From Schistosoma mansoni (Eukaryota; Platyhelminthes; Trematoda; Strigeidida; Schistosomatidae): a stretch of DNA of 64,000 nucleotides. Both the position numbers and the translations under genes were made by a program. The stretch lies in assembly GCF_000237925.1 (NCBI RefSeq), contig NC_031502.1, positions 30,145,266-30,209,265 on the forward strand, in the 5' to 3' direction. The notes beneath the pieces were generated by a model. It did no database searches, was not told where the DNA came from, and was given only the letters and a program-made list of their open reading frames with translations. This document shows positions 34,601-46,600 of this stretch, one piece after another; within the stretch, counting starts at the first letter, position 1, and each line of letters opens with the position of its first letter.

Positions 34601-37600
34601 TGTTTTACTAGTTCAATTTTCCTACATCTCGATGGATGGTTTGTTATTTTATTTACTCTCTTCACAGGTATAAGTCTAATGAAGATAATATGTGGAAATT
34701 CTTGGATTAAAATTTCTAAAAACTTAAAGTCCATAGCTATTTAGTTATATACATGTAGCCAACCAGAATATAAGCCAACAATCATGTCATGAATTTAATA
34801 AATTACCGTCAGTTATTGCTGTAAGTATTAATTTGAAGCCAGGTTCTATATCCATGGATGATGATGATGAGAATGTTGTTGATCTGTAAAATTAAAAAAA
34901 AGTGGAATGTGAATGATAATAGTATTCACTAGACAAAAAGAGAGACTCATGATTTACAAAAATGATTTTATGAATTTTTACACGTAGCTTACACGCAGCG
35001 TTATCTAATGTTAAGTATAAAAAACGTTGTTTACTGAAGTCCCAAGATCTAGAGCTTCTTAAGTGCTTCCAAATAACATAAAACGTTTTTCTAATTACAT
35101 TTTAAAATTCCAATATTTTCTTACTCTTATTTACAACAATACTGACTAAATACAATTGCTTAAACTAATGACTTCAATCACCATCTGGATGATTTATCAA
35201 TCATTAACTATTAGTTCGTTTTGGCTCATTGAAGTTTATCAATTGTTTTGCTGTCTATTTTTCTTTGAAGCTAGTAACTCCAGTGTCTTATTATTATTGA
35301 TGGCTATATTCAATATATTTATTTTTGGTACAATATGGAATTCTCAGAGCAAAGTATTCTAACATGTTTACTTTTCATATTTCTTGATCGATCCTGACGA
35401 TAATTACTAAGTGATCACCAGTTAGATGTTAACAGTTCAGGAGTCGACATCTGAGTAATGTTCATCTTTTTCAATGCATATTTCCAACTACCATGATGTT
35501 TCTGATTGTATTTTTTGTGACTTGTACAGTGAAAGGTCGTAAACTCTTCATCAACATGCCTGAATAGGTTGTGCGATTAGTAGATATAATGATATGTTAA
35601 AACAAATGGAAACATAACTTGTTAAAATATCTAGATGGCAGGAACAGGTAGCCCAGATATTCGAGCAGTCCGAAACATTGTATCGTTTTTTGCTTACTCA
35701 TTGGTATGAATTAAAAATCCATCATTTCTAGTTGTAAACTAAAATATTTTATTTAATATCCATTTTGACTATTTGTTTAACTAATATATTTCAATATTTT
35801 TATCAGTACAATGTTGTATAAATATATTGTTAGGTCTATTGATTCATACAAAATAGTTGTCAATCACGATAAAGATATTTAGATTGATTAGTCACTGAGC
35901 AATAACAGCTATCGCGTTTGTCTAACTTTTAATGCTGGTTGAGTTCTGTCGATCAAATTGAAATTCGAGTAACTCGCTATTAGGAGATAAGTTATAATAA
36001 ATGCAATAAAATTATAAAGGTAAATAGAGGACCTGAACATACTTCCCTGAAATACGCACTTTAAGTTTTACTGATCAGAGTTAATAGGCTTTATAAATGT
36101 AGAGTAAGCGTAATAATAATGGTTTAAGCAGTTTAGAGATCCCCAATAGAATATTCAAAAATGAACAATTGTTCGCTCAAATATTGTTCATTTTTGAATA
36201 CTCCTTTTGTTAGACAGTTTGGAACTTGGGGAAATACTGAGACGCGGCCTACTATTGTGAAATAATGTTCGACATTTGTCAGACAAGAAGAAGATATAAT
36301 TGTTTGAAGTATTTTAGTTAATAAGCTGGTCACTGGGTAGAAATAATGATCACTACCCAATAACCACGACGAGCTATCTTATGCTTATTGCACTTATTAC
36401 GGAAACTTTTATGTGATATGAGGTTTTAGGTGTTTTAATTTAACATAATTTAATAAAAAGCATATGCTAATTGTATCCCCTGAGAAGAAAATAAAAGCTT
36501 CGTGGATAAACCGTCCATTTCGAAAAACTTATAACTTCGAAGATCCTTTCACTAAGGTACAAGTTTTCTCCATCGTTCCACTGGTGAATTTCAGTTACAA
36601 GCATTGTTCGTATCTCTTATAACAGTGGCATCAAAAGGGAAATAAACCTTCGTTTACATTTTTTTTAGTTCACAAAAGAACTCTTACTGTGATCAACTTT
36701 ATTTTGAATATGTTTAAAGTATTTAAACTCCACATTAATATTTTATTGGAACAAAAGTCAGATCATCATATCAACGGACAGAATCTAAATGATTTATTTA
36801 AAAGGTGTAAAAATTAATTACACAACAGCACATACAAAATATACTATTCAATGAACTAACATGGTGCGAATGTGCTGCTTCATTTGTAACTTATTTGTAG
36901 TTATTTTTAAATACACTAATCGCTATCTACAACTTCGACGATATTTGAGATCAATTCGTTACGATTTTCCAAGTTTGTATATAATCAGTGATCATACCTA
37001 GCAGACACAAGAGAGCAGTCTTAATTACAAACTCTGTTTACTAATCATTTTATAACTATTCCGGATTTAGTGTGATGTGAAACAATTAATTATACCTAAT
37101 GATAGTTCTTGAGTAATTGATTTCTGTTCTGACTAATTAAAGTACTATTATAAAGACTTTCTCGTCATCTTAACAACATGCTATGTTATACATTATATAT
37201 ATAGATATATAAACTGTAGTGCAGATAAGTTTTTAAAAGCTCAATTTAGGTTTGAGTGGATCAGTCAAAGCCTCATAATTATGTTCGATTAATACAGTTG
37301 CACAGGAGTACATGACTTTAACATTGTTCACTAGTCTAGAGTTTGGAAGTAGATTTTGTACAATAACCGGCTTTATCACCACATTTCCGAATTTGTAAAT
37401 TTTAAGTCTTCTGTATCATGGATTATAAATTGAAATAATTTTTCAACAGTCTGTTTCACTGCAAATTATTCACTAGAGTAGTTTAAAATAAACATTTTAC
37501 TGAAATGTGCTTAAATGGAACAAACATTCTTGACTGAATGAAACAGAATTCAAGAAATTGTGAGGTATTTACTGCCGAAAAAATATTGGTGACAAAGTTT

Positions 37601-40600
37601 TCTCTCTTATTACTATAAGAAAACTAAAGAGAAAGTTACAGTATATATATTTTTTTCATCAATTCATATCTTGGATCAAATCTTTCACATTGATTGTGCT
37701 ATAAGGTGAATTTTCTTCAGTAAATGACATTAGCTGGTGAACCAGTGAAAACGATAAAGTACTGAAGTGGCAAATTTTTTTGATTTGAGACTTCACAACA
37801 GGCCATACAGATGAGCGTACATAGAATCATATTGTGCAGGTTCGAATCTATCTATGAGCATGACTTATTTACACCACTGAATCTAGTTTAAATCCCTACT
37901 ACATCCAAATTGAGAAAACCCACAATGTATAACGATCATCAAAGGATAGCATCAACAGTATCCATCTTAGCCGTAAAACGATTAAAGATCATCAGTCATA
38001 ATTGATCCTTAGATCCTCGTATATCCATGTGGGACTCAGCCCTCAAATCGGATGAATCTTCAGCAACTAATTGACTAAACATTAGTTCAACTATGTTGTT
38101 ATTCTGAAGTGTTCAACATATTATATTCGTTTAAATGAATACTAGCCGAAAATCACATAAAACTGGATAGAGAATGAGAGATTATTATATAGAAGTCATT
38201 ATATGTAACATTAGATTTGAAATAAGTTTAGCGACTGAAATATAATTTCAACATTGCGCTCAGCTATCTGGTTCAATTAAACAAACAAAATACATTAATC
38301 CAAACAACTAACATCCTTGCTATAGGCAAAAGAACATTTGAATATGATTAAAGAAGCTTCAAGTACAGACTTATTTTAGACCTCTGGTAATTTCAACTTT
38401 GATTATTACTCTGAAAAAATCTAAACTTGATTCTTGTGTAAGACTTTCGAGTTATTTAATTTGCAACCATTAAAATTGCTTTAAATATAAATTAGTGTCC
38501 AATGTCACTTGTATACAGGACTTGGACAAGAAATCTTGATCATATAAAATAAAATATATGAATATCATTCTTATAGTCACATGTTCTCATTCATTTAACG
38601 TTATATACTGACTTGACTTATCTGTGTATTTTATTGAGGGTATAAACACGAGTCACAGTTGTGCTTTTATTCAAACTCTTTTTTAAAGAATAAGATAATG
38701 ATTATCAAACTTTTCTCTTCATGGTCTATGAACTAACTATCAGCAATTGTCATCTATGTTATATGTCATCTAATATAAATTGATATGGCTTTTTAACTGA
38801 AGTAAATAATCAGTGTAGAAAAAGAACATATATCGTAATATCATTTGATATTTTAAAAAGAAACTTAGTAAATGTCAAACAAAACAGATTTCAAGAAAGA
38901 TTCCCTGATTTTCTCCCATATTTTCTCCATATTCATTTACATACTTCAATCATCAATTCATGTGTAGTTCAAAAAATTAATGTACAATAAGCCAATTTAA
39001 AGTCTCTCCATACAATAAGTTAAGTAAAATAAAACCTTACCAGACTTATTTTGGGCTGCAAAAAAAAGTGTCAGTTTCAGCCATAAACTTACTACTTAGC
39101 AGTATTACTTGTGCTTATCACTACTTTGTGATGAGAGACTACTTTGAAGTTGTCTCTAATTATTCATCTTGATTAGTGGTACGAATAGTAATGTTGAACT
39201 ATTGAACATACTTTATAGTTGAAAGCGTGAGTCAAAACGGCCGTCCAGTGCTTCCAGGTTTTCCCTGGTGGTCTAGCTTCAATTGACTCACGTTTTCAAC
39301 TATGAAAATACTAAATCTCCACAAAAAACCCCTTCTGATAAAAAGAACATACTTTAATTGAAAAGTTAAACCAGATATGGAAGTATAGATGAAAAACCTA
39401 CTTTAAATAAGCTATACTTAAGCTTTTAGTTTAATGCAATTTATTTATACTTTCCTATGTAGACCATTAGAAAACTCCTAGATATGAGTTGTATTCTCAT
39501 AACATAAGTCCCTACAATCAATAACAGTTTATAGATGATTATCTGTCTAGCTTAAAAATTCCCATGCAGTTACTAACAAACAATGCTAGAGCATAAAATC
39601 ACTAGAATATAAAGCCATTGCATTGAAAGACAACATTGTGCTTTATTATTATTATATCGAAAAAAAAACAAACATTTTTTCTTCTAGATACAATCGCTAG
39701 TATAAAAGCATGGTGATAAATAGACATTCATTATCAACTAAATTGATAATCCGTAGTCAGATTACATACAGATTAGCACCTTTGCAAATTAAAGATAAAT
39801 TGCTTTCAATAATTCTCAAAAAAGATATTTATATCATATCAAGTCAATTAAACTATTGTTCATTAGCATTAGAATCATTTCCCCCCTTTTTTTTTTAAAA
39901 AAAGGTAACATTTTAGCAAAACTGAAAAAAAATAGAGGAGTGAATAGTCGATTTAGTAATTAGTATAAGTACAGATATTTATTGTAATAAAATTTTGATT
40001 AAATTGAGTAGATAATGTCAAGAGTATGAAAAGCAATTTATCAAATACCTGATCACTTCTTGGAAAAATACCAAGACTAGACAAACTAACTTTTTTTTTC
40101 TGACTAACTATGAATTAATATATCAGGCTTCAGTTATAGTGTAGGGCAGAAGTTAAAAGCGAACCAAAGTGTGATAAAGATTTGAATGAGTGATTTCTAA
40201 TTCAAAGGTTTTAATGGCCGATTAGTTTTCAAAATTCTTTAATCATTCTCTGATGATAAAAATCAACAAACCCTTTAGAACAGTATCTTGTTGAATAATT
40301 CTTCACACAATAATAACCAAATAATAACTGTGATTACGTTTCAGTGTTTACTGATAGAATACACTTATTTGGTAACCAGTTACAATACATAAATGGATGT
40401 ATTAGGATACACACAAACTTAACTTCGTACTTCACGCCTAATTACTTCCAACTATTCTGCTTTGTCACATACCTCATAAACTTTATTCTATAGAATATAA
40501 TAAATAAATGGTTTTCATGTAAAAGCTTGATGAAAACAATTTCTATATTATATAGCTAGCAGACTTTTTCTAACCCTAGTCATTAATTCATTATGAATCA

Positions 40601-43600
40601 CTGCTGATTTCACATAGTCCTAACATTTTAACATGTTGACTACAGGCAAATTAATTTTTTTTCATATTTTGTTCTTTTGTTTCAATGAAAACTTATTAAA
40701 AATGACTGACAGTAATGGTGTTAACATTTCTTTGTTTTTGTTTTTTCTGAAATGTAATGAATAATGCCTATCTGTCTATTGACTAAAACAGTTTTTAAAA
40801 AATGACTGATTTATTTGATTACAAAAATGGTGTGCTTTTATAGAACGCTTTTGAAAATCTTTTTCATTTTATCTAACGAGTCGAAAAATCGCTGAAAAAC
40901 TGAGGTAGTAGAAGGATGCTTTGTCTTATTATCACGTAAATCCAGTGACGAACATCGATAACTCCTCATAGAAAAATACTTAGAACCTTCATATCTCGTT
41001 CTTTGACCATAAAATCTTTCAGACCATTGAATTTCTATCAAATGGTTTACATTTTCAACACGTCATTTTGAAACATTACTGATTTATGATCCACTTTTAC
41101 TGGTGATACATGTTTTATTTCAACATCGTTGAACTTTACTGCTTACAGCTTTTCATCCAACAGATGTACGAGATTCTGCGCTTTTTGTTGATTACCTAGC
41201 TAAAGTTACTTAGTGATGCAGATGACAGTACCACTTCCTATACTTGCAATATACTTGAGATATCGTGCGATGGCTATTCGTTGCTGCTGCTTTTCACTAG
41301 TTATCCAGCCAACATAAATAAAAGTGGTAATCATTACTAACAATACTTTTTATGATTTATAGGCGTGTGTACATCACGGTGGCGGAGGTTCAGGAATAAA
41401 TTTCATTGGATACTGTTGACATACGAGTTTCTGTATACTAGTGTCTCGCTATTGCTTACAGTTATGCTTTAATAACACTTTTCGATGCTACTTATCCGCC
41501 TGTAGCTCCTCCAGGGGCTACTGCCGGTCCCAAGCCCGGGTAAAGGAGGAGGGTTGGGCATGGGGTTAGCGACCCCATCCCGTAGAAAATCAACTCGCTA
41601 AAAAAACGCTAATCAGAAAAAATCATTCAAACCATTCAAACTCTGCCCTGGGAGTAGAAGGAAAAATGACGTCTCATGATGAAAGCCGAGTTCCTTCGGA
41701 AGTCACGAGGCCGATGCACCTTCTTACAACCAGAGCGACAATTTTTATAGGTACATGGAATGTCCGGACAATGTGGGAGACCGGCAGAGTCTTCCAAATT
41801 TCTGCGGAAATGAGGAAATACAACCTGGAAGTGCTTGGAATCAGTGAAACACATTGGACGCAGGTTGGACAACAACGACTGTCTTCAGGGGAACTTCTGT
41901 TATACTCCGGTCATGAAGAAGAAAATGCCCCACATACACAAGGAGTGGCACTGATGCTGTCTAGAAAAGCACAAAATGCACTTATAGGATGGGAATCTCA
42001 TGGACCGAGGATCATCAAAGCCTCCTTCAAAACAAAGAGAGAGGGTATTACAATGAACATCATCCAATGCTATGCGCCGACCAACGACTACGATGAAGAC
42101 GCTAAAAACCAATTCTACGATAGGCTGCAGTCAATCTTCGAGAAGTGCCCAACCAAGGACCTGACCATTCTAATGGGAGATTTCAATGCCAAGGTTGGAA
42201 AGGACAACACTGGATACGAAGACGTCATGGGACAACATGGACTGGGAGAAAGGAACGAAAACGGTGAGAGATTTGCAAACCTATGTGCCTTCAATAAACT
42301 GGTCATAGGTGGCACCATATTCCCACACAAAAACATACACAAAGCCACTTGGATTTCACCGGATCACACTACACAAAATCAAATCGACCAGATCTGCATC
42401 AACAAAAAGTTCAGGAGGACGATGGAGGATGTGAGAACCAGAAGAGGAGCTGATATAGCATCCGACCACCATTTGCTGGTCGCCAAGATGAAACTAAAAC
42501 TCAAGAAGCACTGGACAATGGCGCGGACAACATCACAAAAGTTTAACACGGCCTTTCTTCGAGATGCTGACAAACTCAACGAATTTAACATAGCCCTCAG
42601 CAACAGGTTCGAGGCCTTTCATGACCTACTCAATGGAGAGGGAACCACCATAGAGAGCAGCTGGAAAGGTATCAAGGAGGCAATCGTTTCAACATGTCAG
42701 GAGGTTCTGGGCCAAAAGAAGCACCATCACAAGGAATGGATCACTGTTGGTACACTGGATAAAATTGAAGCAAGGAGGAACAAGAAGGTAGCAATCAATA
42801 TCAGCCGAACAAGAGCAGAAAAAGCCAAGGCACAAGCCGAATACACAGAGGCAAACAAGCAAGTGAAGAGGAGCATCAGGACCGACAAACGTAAATATGT
42901 GGAAGATTTAGCAATGACAGCGGAAAAGGCTGCAAGAGAGGGAAACATGAGACAACTGTATGATACAACAAAGAAACTTGCTGGAAATTACCGTCAACCA
43001 GAAAGACCAGTGAAAAACAAGGAAGGCAAAGTAATCAACGATATTGAAGAACAACGAAACAGGTGGGTAGAACACTTCAAGGAACTCTTGAATCGACCAG
43101 CTCCACTGAACCCACCCAACATCGAAGCAGCACCCACAGACCTCCCAATCGATATTGGCCCACCAACAATTGAAGAGATCAGCATGGCCATTAGACAAAT
43201 CAAGAGTGGCAAAGCAGCGGGACCAGACAACATCCCGGCAGAGGCACTGAAAGCAAATGTAACAGCACCTGCAAAGATACTCCACATCCTCTTCAGTAAG
43301 ATTTGGGACGCTTTCAACTATGAAAAATACTAAATCTTCACAAAACCCCTTCTGATAATTATATTATTCGTTTAGATTATTAATAATTTCGATAGTCATA
43401 TAAGTAAACAAATTGAAAGAAGTAAACATTCGTTTATTATTACTGTGGTGTGGTTTACTTATATCCATATAAGTAGTATATGGTGATGGTCAGACATAGA
43501 ATGTATTTTGGCAGAAGATCGTTAAGGAACGAACAGGAATGAAGCGCAATCAGATATGAAAATGCATGAACAATCAAAATCAGAGAAGACGAACTGATAT

Positions 43601-46600
43601 TTGCAGAATGAACAGTTAAGATTANNNNNNNNNNNNNNNNNNNNNNNNNNNNNNNNNNNNNNNNNNNNNNNNNNNNNNNNNNNNNNNNNNNNNNNNNNNN
43701 NNNNNNNNNNNNNNNNNNNNNNNNNNNNNNNNNNNNNNNNNNNNNNNNNNNNNNNNNNNNNNNNNNNNNNNNNNNNNNNNNNNNNNNNNNNNNNNNNNNN
43801 NNNNNNNNNNNNNNNNNNNNNNNNAAATCAGGAAGAAGCGCTGGAAGTGGATTGGGCACACTTTGAGGAAATCACCCAATTGTGTCACAAGACAAGCCCT
43901 CACATGGAATCCTGAAGGTCGAAGGAGAAGAGGAAGACCAAAGAGCACATTACGCCGAGAAATAGAGACAGACATGAGAAGAATGAACAAGAACTGGATA
44001 GAACTAGAAAAGAAGGCCCAGGACAGAGTGGGTTGGAGAAAGCTGGTCGGCGGCCTATGCTCCATTGGGAGTAACAGGCGTAAGTAAGTAAGTAAGTATC
44101 AGCTGATGAGCCTCAAATAAGCTGAAATATTTGTCTTCAATCTCACTGCTATTCATTTGGCAGAAACTAATATTTAATTTGACGATTTCTAAATAAAAAT
44201 ACGCTTTACTGCTAATAATATTTAAAATCTTAATACGTAAAAATATTTATGACTTTGTGATTGAATATGACGACCAATGATTTCATGTCCAACTGAGATG
44301 CAGTAATGTTATATAAAAACGATCTTCGGAGAGTTAAATGGTAAGGATTTAATAATTTGAAGATATTAATTAACTAAAAAGTATGGTAGTTTTCTGCAGT
44401 AAACTGTGAGGTGAATTAGCATAAGTGAAACAGAGCTACAGCAAAAATATTATGACTGGTATCAATTGTAGCGAAAAAATTGGTTTCAATACATTGAAAG
44501 CAAATGACTATTTCAATTAGTCAACAACCACTTCCTTCAGCAGATGTGATATTAGATTAATCAGGAAAATTGAAAACCTATAAGGTCTCAGGAAATCTCT
44601 AGCTCCCGACAGATATCAGTTTATGAAAAGATAGAATTCTGTAAATAATATAGGCTTTTTGTAAAGTTAACACTTTTGCCTTCACACTTAGCGTTAGATA
44701 AAGTTGCCATGGGATGCTTTGAAATACTATCCAAATACTGATAGGGAATTTAACAATCCAACATCATTGAACGTAATCGTTTAAAAATGTAGGCAGACTA
44801 CAATCCAGTTTTTTGATGCAGATGCTTTTGTTGCTACTCGCTTTCTAATCAAGTCCATAGATCATAAATTAGAATCAGATTTTTGAAAATTCAACTTACT
44901 TTAAATTATAAGCCACTTTCTGCCTTATCTTCTACGAAATTATTATTGATGTAAATCTATGACTGCACACGTACTCAAAGTTCCCAGTTTTTATAAATCT
45001 TTTGACTTAACTCGCTATAAATGAAATAACATAATGGTTGATTCATAGAAGCGGTCTAATGTTTCTGAGAAGAATATGAATCATTGGTACTTAATGTCAT
45101 ATTAGAATGCGTTCTCGCCACACTCACTAATATTGGTTATAAATTACTGTAGTCAAATCTTACAATTCTTTCCCTAGTGTATTCTTAAATCGTATACTTA
45201 TGAACCTGACTCAACTTTGTCACTCAATAATATTACCAAAATCTTTTCAAGCGTTGAAAGTGTTTTACAAACTTTTAGTAAAATATTATTAGACACTGTT
45301 TTCAGTTAACTAATAAGCACAAATCTGTCAACTGGAAAGACTAGATTATTAATCCAACTCATTCTTATTTGTAAGCTTCATTCACTAAAATAAAGTGATT
45401 CACCTCCCTAATGTCTGTATCTCAATAAAATGTCTCAGTTATAAGCTATGTACAATTAAGCTTCAAGAAACAAACTGTCAGAACTTTGTTTGAAGAATTG
45501 TATTTATGACAGTATAATAGTGAATTATGTATGTATATAGTTATGAGCCGTCCTTACATAATCACAATCGACAGATTTAATTTATAAACTCATAATACTT
45601 ACCTGAATACAATTGTAACAAATGATTTTGTTGTGAAAATTGGTTGTGTAGGAAAATGATGCTGACAAAGACCTCTTTCACCACCGGCTTCTGCCTGAAA
45701 AAAGAGATCATCAAAATTATTTAATTTACACCAAAAAAGTAAAAATGTTCACAAATCGGAAACAAAAAAGAGAGGACAACAAATATTTGGAAAAATTATT
45801 TCATTTTTTTCAAATTTTCCAAATGATTATTTTCTTTATAAAGATGAACATTAAAACAGGGACACATTTGATTATTTTTCGCGAAATCTTTTAATCAATC
45901 AATCAAACCGATACAAAACGTGCTGAATGGATCATGATCTCTGTATTCCTTAAATTCTTAATAATTACCAGAAATGAAAATGAAGTGTTATCTTTAAAAA
46001 AGGAAACGATGTGTATTTTTATATAACTAACTCATTAGCCATGTATTTAGGTATAATCCTCACTTAAGTTGTGAGGATTAGTTAAGCTTCTATCCGGATT
46101 CTCAAACCAAATTAAGTGAAGCGTGGTTCGATCGTGTGACACAGTGACTGGAAGCCGAACGCCTTAAGCACTCAACCAACACTCATGGAATATAATCCAC
46201 TGTAAATAATAGAACTTGTTGTGCTTGAATTTAGTTATTTTTCTTCAAATGGAAATTCTGATAAAATCTAATGGAGTAATAATATACAAAGCACGTCCGA
46301 AGGTTCATTTTTAAAGAACTTGCCACAAACAAATGTCATGGAAATAAACACGATGCACAACTAGTTTGTAAAATAAATTTTACAGAATACTCGCTTTATG
46401 AAGAACTATATAATGTACATGACCTTAAAGGGTCAACAGCTAAGAATATCATATTTACTTATAAATGCTGACATTATTAAACTCGATAAGGATCAGGAAT
46501 TCCGTAGCTGCCACAAGTATAAGTTTGCTAATCAAGTTTATCATTTTGTATTTTCATGAGACAGTTTTTCATTTATTTGTCAATTACATCCCATCACCGT

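Larger units (their letters stand above)
26643..34806 (-). other. Intron of the CUB/LDLa gene
   Basis: 8.2 kb. Contains a probable solo LTR (32029-32390) and a foldback pair of Smα SINEs (33428-33604). The rest is AT-rich with no exon I can support. Confidence 0.55.
41498..43310 (+). mobile_element. SR2-like (RTE) LINE, 5' half with open frame
   Basis: Full 5' end: GC-rich structured leader (41498-41665), then an open frame from 41666 with endonuclease and the start of reverse transcriptase. The element breaks off at 43310 inside the RT fingers, where family B sequence takes over in the same frame for a few codons. The 3' end of an SR2 element in the same orientation appears after the gap (43825-44098), so both may be one copy with an internal insertion or a deletion hidden by the gap. 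Confidence 0.85.
34884..45602 (-). other. Longest intron of the CUB/LDLa gene
   Basis: 10.7 kb. It holds family A copy 3 (35310-35672), a 17-base-arm hairpin (36153-36199), ribozyme-type repeat copies (39213-39340 and 43311-43358), an SR2 LINE (41498-44098) and the assembly gap. A box B-like CAGGTTCGAATCTA at about 37842 may mark another worn SINE. No exon was found. Confidence 0.5.

Noticed and set aside
43455-44065. Open frames running through the N gap
   Set aside because: They are open only because N codons are not stops.
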